Assembly (NCBI GenBank): GCA_017958465.1
Contig: JAGDCQ010000294.1
Coordinates: 1-11,609 of the forward strand
Length of the DNA: 11,609 nucleotides
Source of the DNA: Lachnospiraceae bacterium
GTDB lineage: Bacteria > Bacillota > Clostridia > Lachnospirales > Lachnospiraceae
Direction: 5' to 3'
A program made the translations under genes and the position numbers. Below, piece by piece: positions 5,936 to 11,609 of the stretch. The notes below the pieces were generated by a model. That model ran no database searches and was not told where the DNA came from. It worked only from the letters and a program-made list of their open reading frames with translations. Numbering within the stretch: position 1 is the stretch's first letter; every line of letters starts with the position of its first letter.

Positions 5936-6700
5936 ATGAGCGTACAATTACTTGACAAAACAAGAAAAATCAACAAACTTCTCCATAACAGTACTCAGAA
6001 AATGGTGTTCAGTGATATCTGCACCGTATTAAGTGAAACGCTCGAATCAAATGTTTCCGTGATCAGCAAAAAAGGCAAAGTGCTCGGTGTTCACACACGC
6101 CAGGATATAGTCCTGATCAAGGAACTGATCAAAGACGCCATCGGCGGCCATATTGACAAAATGCTCAACGAGCGCCTGCTGAACATCCTTTCCACAAAGG
6201 AAAACGTCAACCTTCAGACCCTTGGCTTTGAGAGCTCGGATATCGCTAAGTACAAAGCTATCATCAGCCCCATCGATGTAGGCGGGGAGCGCCTTGGAAC
6301 CCTCTTTATCTACAAAGACAGAGACGAGTATTCAATAGACGATATAATCCTAAGCGAGTACGGCACAGCTGTTGTGGGCCTTGAAATGCTTCAGTCCGTA
6401 AACGAAGAGACGGCTGAGGAAGCAAGAAAGATCCAGATCGTCCGCTCGGCGATCAGCACACTTTCATTCTCGGAGCTTGAAGCCATCACTCACATCTTCG
6501 AAGAGCTCGGAGGTACGGAAGGCGTGCTCGTAGCCAGCAAGATTGCGGACAGAGTCGGTATCACAAGATCCGTTATCGTAAATGCCTTAAGGAAGTTTGA
6601 ATCCGCAGGCGTTATCGAGTCCAGGTCCTCCGGTATGAAGGGAACCTACATCAAAGTCGTTAACGACGCAGTTTACGACGAACTGAAACTTCTCAAATAA
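5936..6700 (+). CDS. codY: Global nutritional regulator CodY
   Basis: 254 residues (B. subtilis CodY has 259). CodY is a dimeric DNA-binding protein activated by branched-chain amino acids, and in many species by GTP, that controls metabolism, competence and motility. The N-terminal GAF domain spans about 1-155, with SKKGKVLG (44-51), GGERLGTL (116-123) and SEYGTAVVGLEML (140-152). The C-terminal winged helix-turn-helix is nearly invariant: ASKIADRVGITRSVIVNALRK (from Ala200), then SAGVIESRS and GMKGTYIKV. The start is ATG 5936, preceded by a perfect AGGAGG (5926-5931) at 4 bases. Residues 59-85 do not resemble the isoleucine-binding loop of B. subtilis CodY. The gene has its own promoter and terminator and lies directly upstream of the flagellar operon, as in Bacillus. 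Confidence 0.97.
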   Translation: MSVQLLDKTRKINKLLHNSTQKMVFSDICTVLSETLESNVSVISKKGKVLGVHTRQDIVLIKELIKDAIGGHIDKMLNERLLNILSTKENVNLQTLGFESSDIAKYKAIISPIDVGGERLGTLFIYKDRDEYSIDDIILSEYGTAVVGLEMLQSVNEETAEEARKIQIVRSAISTLSFSELEAITHIFEELGGTEGVLVASKIADRVGITRSVIVNALRKFESAGVIESRSSGMKGTYIKVVNDAVYDELKLLK

Positions 6701-6763
6701 ATACTAAAGTTAAACAGCTTATCTGTCGATATGTGAAGTAGTGATATATTAAACGGATTGGTC

Positions 6764-6808
6764 AGCGCAAAGGGATTTGTGGTTTCATGAATCGCTTTGC
6801 GCTTTTTT
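6764..6808 (+). terminator. Intrinsic terminator after codY
   Basis: Arms AGCGCAAAG (6764-6772) and CTTTGCGCT (6795-6803) form a perfect 9-bp stem. Beyond a G-G mismatch it continues with GATT/AATC and further weak pairs. It is followed by a six-T run (6803-6808, the first T shared with the arm). It separates codY from the flagellar operon, so the two are normally transcribed apart. Confidence 0.85.
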
Positions 6809-6846
6809 GTTTACCCGGGTGTTTTCAGGGGTTGAATGTTGTTACG

Positions 6847-6861
6847 AATTTTCAAAAAAAT
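6847..6861 (+). promoter_or_regulatory. Candidate CodY box upstream of the flgB promoter
   Basis: AATTTTCAAAAAAAT matches the CodY consensus AATTTTCWGAAAATT at 13 of 15 positions (G9 to A and T14 to A). It ends 13 bases before the -35 hexamer, and a GAAAATATT half-site-like stretch lies between. CodY is known to repress fla/che in B. subtilis, which makes the site plausible. The same AT-rich tract could instead be an UP element. Confidence 0.45.
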
Positions 6862-6874
6862 TATGAAAATATTC

Positions 6875-6902
6875 TTGTGTTTTTTTTCTAATTAACTATA
6901 AT
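6875..6902 (+). promoter_or_regulatory. Promoter of the flagellar operon
   Basis: A perfect -10 TATAAT (6897-6902) follows a modest -35 TTGTGT (6875-6880) at 16 bases. Transcription should start near 6909, leaving a leader of about 59 bases before flgB. The region just upstream is strongly AT-rich. It is the only convincing promoter between the codY terminator and flgB, and it is of the housekeeping rather than a flagellar sigma type. Confidence 0.6.
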
Positions 6903-6967
6903 TGATGTTAGGGTAGTCTGAAATCACTATATCTTGTGGTTTTGGCCTCCGGAAAGGATCGTGAAAC

Positions 6968-7357
6968 ATGATAGGTTCGGATGCGTACAATTACATTAAT
7001 GTCCTCGATAAAGCAGCAGATGCTTCCTGGGTCCGCAACGAAGTGATAGCAAACAATATCGCAAATGTTGATACTCCCGGTTTTAAGCGGAAGGATGTGG
7101 TCTTTGAATCCTACCTGCAGCAGTCCCTTTCGGGAAAAGGAAGCTTTGACGAGAAGGTGCGGGATATAAACCTTTCCGGGATCAAGCCTTCGGTCTATAC
7201 GGACTACGCACAGCTTTCCTACAGATACGACGACAATAACGTAGATATCTCCACCGAGTCCGCAAACCTTGCGGAAAACCAGATCCGCTATTATACATTG
7301 CTCGAATCCATGTCACAGGAGTTCAGCAGGATAAAGACGGCTCTTACCGTTAAATGA
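6968..7357 (+). CDS. flgB: Flagellar basal-body rod protein FlgB
   Basis: 129 residues, normal for FlgB. It is a proximal rod subunit exported by the flagellar type III system to form the axle through the cell wall. The N-terminal rod signature NNIANVDTPGFKRKDVVFE (about 28-46) is clear, and the C-terminal helix (NQIRYYTLLESMSQEFSRIKTAL) is the matching coiled-coil partner. The ATG is preceded by AAAGGA (6953-6958) at 9 bases. The gene ends in two consecutive in-frame stops, TGA TAA (7355-7360). It is the first gene of the operon; flgC follows after 49 bases containing a tandem AACCTTT heptamer (7362-7375). Confidence 0.97.
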   Translation: MIGSDAYNYINVLDKAADASWVRNEVIANNIANVDTPGFKRKDVVFESYLQQSLSGKGSFDEKVRDINLSGIKPSVYTDYAQLSYRYDDNNVDISTESANLAENQIRYYTLLESMSQEFSRIKTALTVK

Positions 7358-7406
7358 TAAAAACCTTTAACCTTTGGTCTATCCATGTTTCACGGGAGGA
7401 AACGAT

Positions 7407-7916
7407 ATGGCAGTTTTGATGAGCGCCCTTAATGTCAGCGCAAGCGGCATGACAGCCCAGCGTTTAAGGCTCGATCTTATCTCACAGAATATAGCAAATG
7501 TAAATACCACACGCGACGAGAACGGAAACGTATACCGCCGCCAGGTGGCTGTTTTCCAGGAGAAAAAAGTGGGAGTGGGAGCTTTCAGTTCGACACCCAC
7601 AGCCGGGACCTTCAGTTCCATGCCCTCCACTGACTCCTACAGGAGCTTCAGCTCACTTTTGAACGACAGGTCCTTATCCTACGGGAAAGGCGTTATGGTC
7701 ACCGGGATCGCGGAGGATCATGTATCCGCCATGAACAAGGTTTACGATCCCGCCCACCCCGATGCAGACGAGGACGGATATGTTACTTACCCCAACGTCA
7801 ATACCGTCACTGAGATGACAAACCTTATAGATGCCACAAGGTCCTACGAAGCAAACGTTACCGCCTTCAACGCTACGAAAAATATGCTGCTGCGCGGTCT
7901 GGACGTAGGAAACTGA
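7407..7916 (+). CDS. flgC: Flagellar basal-body rod protein FlgC
   Basis: 169 residues, about 20 longer than many FlgC proteins. FlgC forms the proximal rod with FlgB and FlgF. The N-terminus SALNVSASGMTAQRLRLDLISQNIANVNTTR is the standard rod motif. DPAHPDADEDGYVTYPNVN and the C-terminal EMTNLIDATRSYEANVTAFNATKNM are typical of FlgC. The extra length lies at about residues 55-80, a Ser/Thr-rich stretch with FSS at 60-62, 69-71 and 81-83. The start is ATG 7407, 6 bases after GGGAGGA (7394-7400); upstream codons in the same frame lack a ribosome binding site and are not conserved in character. fliE follows after 26 bases, in which ACTGATGG (7912-7919) is repeated at 7925-7932. Confidence 0.96.
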   Translation: MAVLMSALNVSASGMTAQRLRLDLISQNIANVNTTRDENGNVYRRQVAVFQEKKVGVGAFSSTPTAGTFSSMPSTDSYRSFSSLLNDRSLSYGKGVMVTGIAEDHVSAMNKVYDPAHPDADEDGYVTYPNVNTVTEMTNLIDATRSYEANVTAFNATKNMLLRGLDVGN

Positions 7917-7942
7917 TGGCGGCGACTGATGGAGGTTAACAG

Positions 7943-8281
7943 ATGGATGTTCAGATAATAAACGGCCTTAAACCTGTCAGCGATATCTCCGGGATCTCCG
8001 GTATAAAGGGTGTGACACCCTTACGTGATACCGAGAACATAGCTCCGGACGGATCCGTTTTTGACAGGCTCCTTGAGTCCGCAAAGGTAATGATAAAAGA
8101 AACGAATTATTACCAGAACAAAGCAGAAGAAGCAGAACTCATGTATGCCATGGGGCTTATGACAAACACTCACGACCTGCAGATAGCACAGCAGAAAGCA
8201 AACCTTTCGCTGCAGTACACGGTAGCCGTGAGGAACGCTGTCATAGACGCATACAAAGAGATAATGCAGATCAACTTCTGA
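7943..8281 (+). CDS. fliE: Flagellar hook-basal body protein FliE
   Basis: 112 residues, usual for FliE, the small protein that joins the rod to the MS ring and export gate. The C-terminal half is diagnostic: the family pattern THDLQIAQQKANLSLQYTVAVRN is present, followed by AVIDAYKEIMQINF, which ends like other FliE proteins. The N-terminal 35 residues are Gly/Ile/Ser-rich and poorly conserved, as in the family. The ATG follows GGAGG (7931-7935) at 7 bases. The fliE-fliF gap (65 bases) holds a small hairpin. Confidence 0.96.
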   Translation: MDVQIINGLKPVSDISGISGIKGVTPLRDTENIAPDGSVFDRLLESAKVMIKETNYYQNKAEEAELMYAMGLMTNTHDLQIAQQKANLSLQYTVAVRNAVIDAYKEIMQINF

Positions 8282-8306
8282 TCTTTGGCGTAAGGCAAAG
8301 ATTTTT
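8281..8306 (+). terminator. Weak hairpin with T-run between fliE and fliF
   Basis: ATCTTTG (8281-8287; its first base is the last base of the fliE stop) pairs with CAAAGAT (8296-8302) around an 8-base loop, and five T follow (8302-8306). The stem is short and AU-rich, so it would be at best a partial attenuator or an RNA processing/stability element, not an operon end. Confidence 0.3.
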
Positions 8307-8346
8307 GAACAATTTGAGGTAAATTAGGGGAATACGGAGAAATACT

Positions 8347-9963
8347 ATGCCGGAAAGACTGAAAAAGATTCAGGCAAGACTGCTTGAATTCTGGAGCAAA
8401 TATACCAAAAAACAGCGCGCAATCTTCCTTTCGATAGTCGGAGGGGTGATCGTGCTTCTTGTTGTTCTCATAATCATCCTTAGCAGGACTGTCTACATGG
8501 ATCTTGCCACTTTCAAGGACAAGACCATAGCCGCCAACGCAGTGAGCACCTTAAGCCAGAACGGGATCAAGGCAAGGCTCAAAGACGAAGGCGGGTCCTA
8601 CATCGTGCAGGTTGACGAGAAGGCCGAGATCCAGGCAACGGTGCTCATCACCGGTACCTACGGGGAATCGGATCTGTTCTCTGTTGACCAACTCATCAAC
8701 AATTCCCTTACCACCACGGACTCCGACAGAAGGCTTAAAAACGACCTCTATATGCGGTCCGAGATCGAGAACGGTCTGAAAAAACTGAGCGGGGTAAAGG
8801 ATGCACAGGTCATTTTCTATCCCACAAACCAGATAAATTCCGTGCTTACAAAGGCAAACGAGATCGCCTGCAGCGTCATCCTGAACACGAGCGAAAAGCT
8901 GAACTCCAAGAACGCAGAGAGCCTTGCGACACTGATCGCGACCGCGCTCGGCAACAAGGACGCAAGCCAGATCAAGATCATGGATCAGGATATGAACCTG
9001 CTGTTCGGGGCCGTAAAGAGCGAAGAGGAAGAAATGCTCACCCAGCGCGAACAGTGGATGAAGTGGGTGCGTGACTTCTATACCGAGCGCGTTGTGGAGC
9101 TTGGTGAGAAGAACGGCTTCGATACAACAGCAGCCCTTACACTTAAGTTTGACTTCTCCGAGATGTCCTACGCATATAAAGAATATATCGCGGCTGAAGG
9201 GCAGGAACAGGGCCTTTACGGTGTTTACAAACAGGTTTCATCCAAAAACACCGGTGAATCAGGAGACGTCCCGGGGACAGATCCCAACGACGAAACGGAT
9301 TATTACATAGTAAAAAACGGCTCGGGAGAAAGCAGCTACAAATCCACGGAGATCCAGTACCTGCCCTCCGAGAAGCTTACAAACTTCACAAAAGACGGGC
9401 TTCAGGTCGTATTTGAAGACTCCTCAATGGCCATCTCCATCAACCGTGTGAACACGGTAAAAGAGAGCGATGCCAGCGTGCAGACGGCGCTTGCGGAGCT
9501 TGGGATCGATTTCGAGGAATACTGCAGGCTCAACAGCAGGCCCGTTCCATTCGGCGAAAACGACCAGGAACTACTTGACGATTTCAAGAGGCTGTTCTCC
9601 AGCGCTTCCCTCGTTCCGGAAGCCAACATAGAGATACTTGCTTTCGATGTTTACAATTTCATTCCTAACGAGACTACTTCTTTTGACTGGTCCATCATCT
9701 TCAGAATACTGCTGGCAGTGCTCATCATCGGTCTGCTGCTGTTCGTGCTCTTAAGGGGCATGCGTCCGGAAGAAGTTGTGGAGCAGGAGCCCGAGCTTTC
9801 CATCGAGCAGCTCCTTGCTACAACTAAGGATAACCAGACACTTGAAGATATTGAGATAAGCGAAAAGTCAGAAACGCTCAGGCTTATCGAAAAGCTTATC
9901 GACGAGAATCCCCAGGCTGTCGCAAACCTGCTGCGTAACTGGCTGGAAGACGATTGGGGCTAA
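8347..9963 (+). CDS. fliF: Flagellar MS-ring protein FliF
   Basis: 538 residues, close to B. subtilis FliF (536). FliF forms the membrane-embedded MS ring on which the rotor and export apparatus assemble. A short cytoplasmic basic N-terminus precedes transmembrane helix 1 (about 26-46). The extracellular ring-building modules follow, including KTIAANAVSTLSQNGIKARL (YscJ-like) and the LKKLSGVKDAQVIFYP region, then a Ser/Gly-rich stretch around 290-330 that corresponds to the variable beta-collar. Transmembrane helix 2 is at about 449-471. The cytoplasmic tail ends with QAVANLLRNWLEDDWG, the FliG-binding segment. The ATG has GGAGA (8336-8340) 6 bases upstream. fliG follows after 49 bases. Confidence 0.97.
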   Translation: MPERLKKIQARLLEFWSKYTKKQRAIFLSIVGGVIVLLVVLIIILSRTVYMDLATFKDKTIAANAVSTLSQNGIKARLKDEGGSYIVQVDEKAEIQATVLITGTYGESDLFSVDQLINNSLTTTDSDRRLKNDLYMRSEIENGLKKLSGVKDAQVIFYPTNQINSVLTKANEIACSVILNTSEKLNSKNAESLATLIATALGNKDASQIKIMDQDMNLLFGAVKSEEEEMLTQREQWMKWVRDFYTERVVELGEKNGFDTTAALTLKFDFSEMSYAYKEYIAAEGQEQGLYGVYKQVSSKNTGESGDVPGTDPNDETDYYIVKNGSGESSYKSTEIQYLPSEKLTNFTKDGLQVVFEDSSMAISINRVNTVKESDASVQTALAELGIDFEEYCRLNSRPVPFGENDQELLDDFKRLFSSASLVPEANIEILAFDVYNFIPNETTSFDWSIIFRILLAVLIIGLLLFVLLRGMRPEEVVEQEPELSIEQLLATTKDNQTLEDIEISEKSETLRLIEKLIDENPQAVANLLRNWLEDDWG

Positions 9964-10012
9964 AACAGTTTTTGTTTGACCGTGTTTTATCACGAAGAAA
10001 CGGAGGCAGATC

Positions 10013-11044
10013 ATGGCTAAACAGCAACAGGGCACAAGCTCGGTATCGGAGCTTTCGGGCCTTACAAAATCCGCGATCCTTATGATCTCACTTGGGCCGG
10101 AAAAATCCTCAAAGATATTCCAGAACCTCAAGGAGGACGAGATCGAAGCTCTCACCCTTGAGATCGCCAATACACGTAATATCTCGCAGCAGGTAAAGGA
10201 TGAAGTGATCGATGAGTTTTATCAGGTGTGTCTTGCCCAGCAGTTCATCTCTGAGGGCGGTATCGGTTACGCGAAAGACCTTCTCGAAAAGGCTCTCGGC
10301 TCCGACAAGGCTGTGGACATCATCAGCAAGCTTACTGCTTCGCTGCAGGTACGTCCTTTCGAATTTGTAAGAAAAACAGAGGCTTCACAGCTCCTCAACT
10401 TCATTCAGGACGAGCATCCGCAGACTATCGCCCTTATACTTTCCTACCTGTCCGCAAACCAGGCTGCAGGCGTTATCTCGGCCCTTCCGCCGGACAAGCA
10501 GGTGGATGTCGCAAAACGTATAGCGACCATGGACCGTACATCCCCGGATGTCATCAAGGAGGTGGAAAGAGTTTTGGAGAGAAAGCTTGCTTCGCTTGTT
10601 AACCAGGATTACACCATCGCCGGCGGTATCGACGCAGTTGTCGAGATCCTCAACTCCGTTGACCGAGGCACCGAGCGTCACATCCTTGAAACTCTCGAAA
10701 CAGAGCAGCCCGAACTTGCAGACGAGATCCGCAAGAAGATGTTCGTATTCGAGGATATCCTTACCCTGGACGACAAGTCTATCCAGCGTGTTCTTCGTGA
10801 GGTTGACAACAACGACCTGTCCATCGCGCTCAAGAGCTCCGCTGAAGAGGTTAAGGAGGTTATCTTCCGCAACATGTCCAAGCGTCTTGCCGAGATGATC
10901 CGCGAGGAAATGGACTTTATGGGCCCTGTGCGTATGAAGGATGTTGAGGAAGCTCAGCAGAAGATCGTTAATATCATCAGAAAACTTGAAGATGCATCCG
11001 AGATCATTATTTCCAGAGGCGGAGGTGACGAGGTAATTGTCTAA
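10013..11044 (+). CDS. fliG: Flagellar motor switch protein FliG
   Basis: 343 residues, normal size. FliG sits on the cytoplasmic face of the MS ring, transmits stator force and sets rotation direction with FliM. The N-terminal domain (about 15-100, starting LSGLTKSAILMISLG) binds the FliF tail. The middle domain has the FliM-binding EHPQ motif (134-137). The C-terminal torque domain contains DDKSIQRVLREVD (253-265) and FRNMSKR (285-291), which carry the conserved charged residues that face the stator. The ATG follows CGGAGG (10001-10006) at 6 bases. The last codons (RGGGDEVIV) also hold the ribosome binding site of fliH, and the two genes overlap by 8 bases. Confidence 0.97.
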   Translation: MAKQQQGTSSVSELSGLTKSAILMISLGPEKSSKIFQNLKEDEIEALTLEIANTRNISQQVKDEVIDEFYQVCLAQQFISEGGIGYAKDLLEKALGSDKAVDIISKLTASLQVRPFEFVRKTEASQLLNFIQDEHPQTIALILSYLSANQAAGVISALPPDKQVDVAKRIATMDRTSPDVIKEVERVLERKLASLVNQDYTIAGGIDAVVEILNSVDRGTERHILETLETEQPELADEIRKKMFVFEDILTLDDKSIQRVLREVDNNDLSIALKSSAEEVKEVIFRNMSKRLAEMIREEMDFMGPVRMKDVEEAQQKIVNIIRKLEDASEIIISRGGGDEVIV

Positions 11045-11609
11045 TGTCATAAAGGCAATGAACATCCGCTATAAGGATGATGTAAAAAAGCTCGATTTCA
11101 ACAGCGAAGCCGACGGTTTTGTACAGCTTTATGCGGAAAACCTTGCCCACGCGGAAGAGATAAGCGACGAGGAATATGAAGAAGGCCTTGAGCTTCCCGG
11201 GGACGAGTATGCTGAAGATCCGGAAAACGCGGAAGATGTGGCAGATCCCGATATGCATGCGACGGAGGAAGAGGTCCGTCCAAAGAAGAAGGCGCCTAAG
11301 CCTCCTGTGCTCTCGGAGCCTGAAGCTGCGGCAGTTGTGGATTCTTCCGTAACGGAAAAGATGCTTGAAGAAGTAAAGGAAGAGTGCGAGATGATGCGCC
11401 GCGAGACCCGTGAGGAGTGCGACCATATCATCGACGAGATGCGGGCGTCCCTTGAAGCGGAGCGCAGTTCCCTGTACTCGGAGGCCGAGGAGCAGGGCTA
11501 TAAGGATGGCGCCATCCGCGCCAAAAAAGAATATGATGAGCTAAAGCAGGAACTTGAGCAAAAGCTGGCCGAAGCAGACGCGGAATTCGAGAAAAAGGTG
11601 GATGAGCTC
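11037..11609 (+). CDS. fliH: Flagellar assembly protein FliH (3' end missing)
   Basis: 191 codons are visible and the frame is still open at the last base of the window. FliH binds the export ATPase FliI and regulates delivery of substrates to the flagellar type III system. Evidence: its position after fliG, an acidic low-complexity N-terminal part (about 35-90, many Glu/Asp and a PKKKAPKPP patch), then a long charged coiled coil with the FliH-type EQGYKDG motif. The start chosen is TTG 11037, giving MSNVIKAMNIRY. It has GGAGGTGA (11021-11028), a near-perfect Shine-Dalgarno sequence, 8 bases upstream. The next candidate, ATG 11058, has only AAAGG at 2 bases. The gene overlaps fliG by 8 bases, so translation is coupled. 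The remaining C-terminal FliI-binding domain lies beyond the window. Confidence 0.9.
   Translation, partial: MSNVIKAMNIRYKDDVKKLDFNSEADGFVQLYAENLAHAEEISDEEYEEGLELPGDEYAEDPENAEDVADPDMHATEEEVRPKKKAPKPPVLSEPEAAAVVDSSVTEKMLEEVKEECEMMRRETREECDHIIDEMRASLEAERSSLYSEAEEQGYKDGAIRAKKEYDELKQELEQKLAEADAEFEKKVDEL

Noticed and set aside
9964..10012. Small stems in the fliF-fliG gap, such as CGTG/CACG
   Set aside because: Four-pair stems without a T-run are expected by chance and the gap is short.
10385..11065. A 226-codon open frame on the minus strand opposite fliG
   Set aside because: It lies fully across the conserved fliG reading frame, has no ribosome binding site or family resemblance, and is explained as a shadow.
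1..11609. Search for mobile elements, CRISPR arrays, tRNA/rRNA genes, riboswitches, prophage or defence genes
   Set aside because: None seen; the window is conserved housekeeping and flagellar DNA with consistent strand and operon structure, so no exotic system is claimed.

Overview
The window looks like ordinary chromosomal DNA from a motile, Gram-positive Clostridia. A Lachnospiraceae member (Butyrivibrio/Roseburia type) is my best guess. The grounds are a full-length CodY (restricted to Firmicutes) beginning MSVQLLDKTRK, a fla/che-type operon starting directly downstream of codY, strong AGGAGG-like ribosome binding sites, and AT-rich sigma-A promoters. The genus is inference. All real genes are on the plus strand; I see no mobile element, CRISPR array, tRNA or rRNA.

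Layout. 1-348 is the 3' end of a TIM-barrel sugar isomerase/epimerase gene. 450-902 is nrdR with its own consensus promoter. 1006-3680 and on to 5652 is a probable transcription unit comM (yifB)-dprA-topA. It joins two natural-transformation proteins (branch-migration AAA+ ATPase and RecA loader) to DNA topoisomerase I, and dprA overlaps topA by 8 bases. The comM promoter lies inside the nrdR terminator hairpin: the hairpin loop is exactly the TATAAT box. The end of topA carries a 33-bp tandem duplication that includes the stop codon, followed by a strong terminator. 5936-6700 is codY, with its own promoter (a TTTTCGAAAA palindrome in the spacer) and terminator. 6968 to the window end is flgB-flgC-fliE-fliF-fliG-fliH, the proximal rod, MS ring, rotor and export-regulator genes in the Bacillus fla/che order; fliH runs off the edge.

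How it fits together. CodY senses branched-chain amino acids (and usually GTP) and in Bacillus subtilis represses motility and competence genes. Here codY sits between a competence/topology cluster and the motility operon, and a good CodY-box candidate (2 mismatches in 15) lies just upstream of the flgB promoter. The order dprA-topA-codY-flgB matches B. subtilis except that trmFO, codV/xerC, hslV and hslU, which lie between topA and codY there, are absent from the 283-bp gap.

I did not find an undescribed multi-gene system. The most interesting signals are regulatory or micro-structural: the nested terminator/promoter, the duplicated topA stop region, the paired palindromes at codY, and a CodY whose effector-pocket region does not resemble that of B. 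subtilis.
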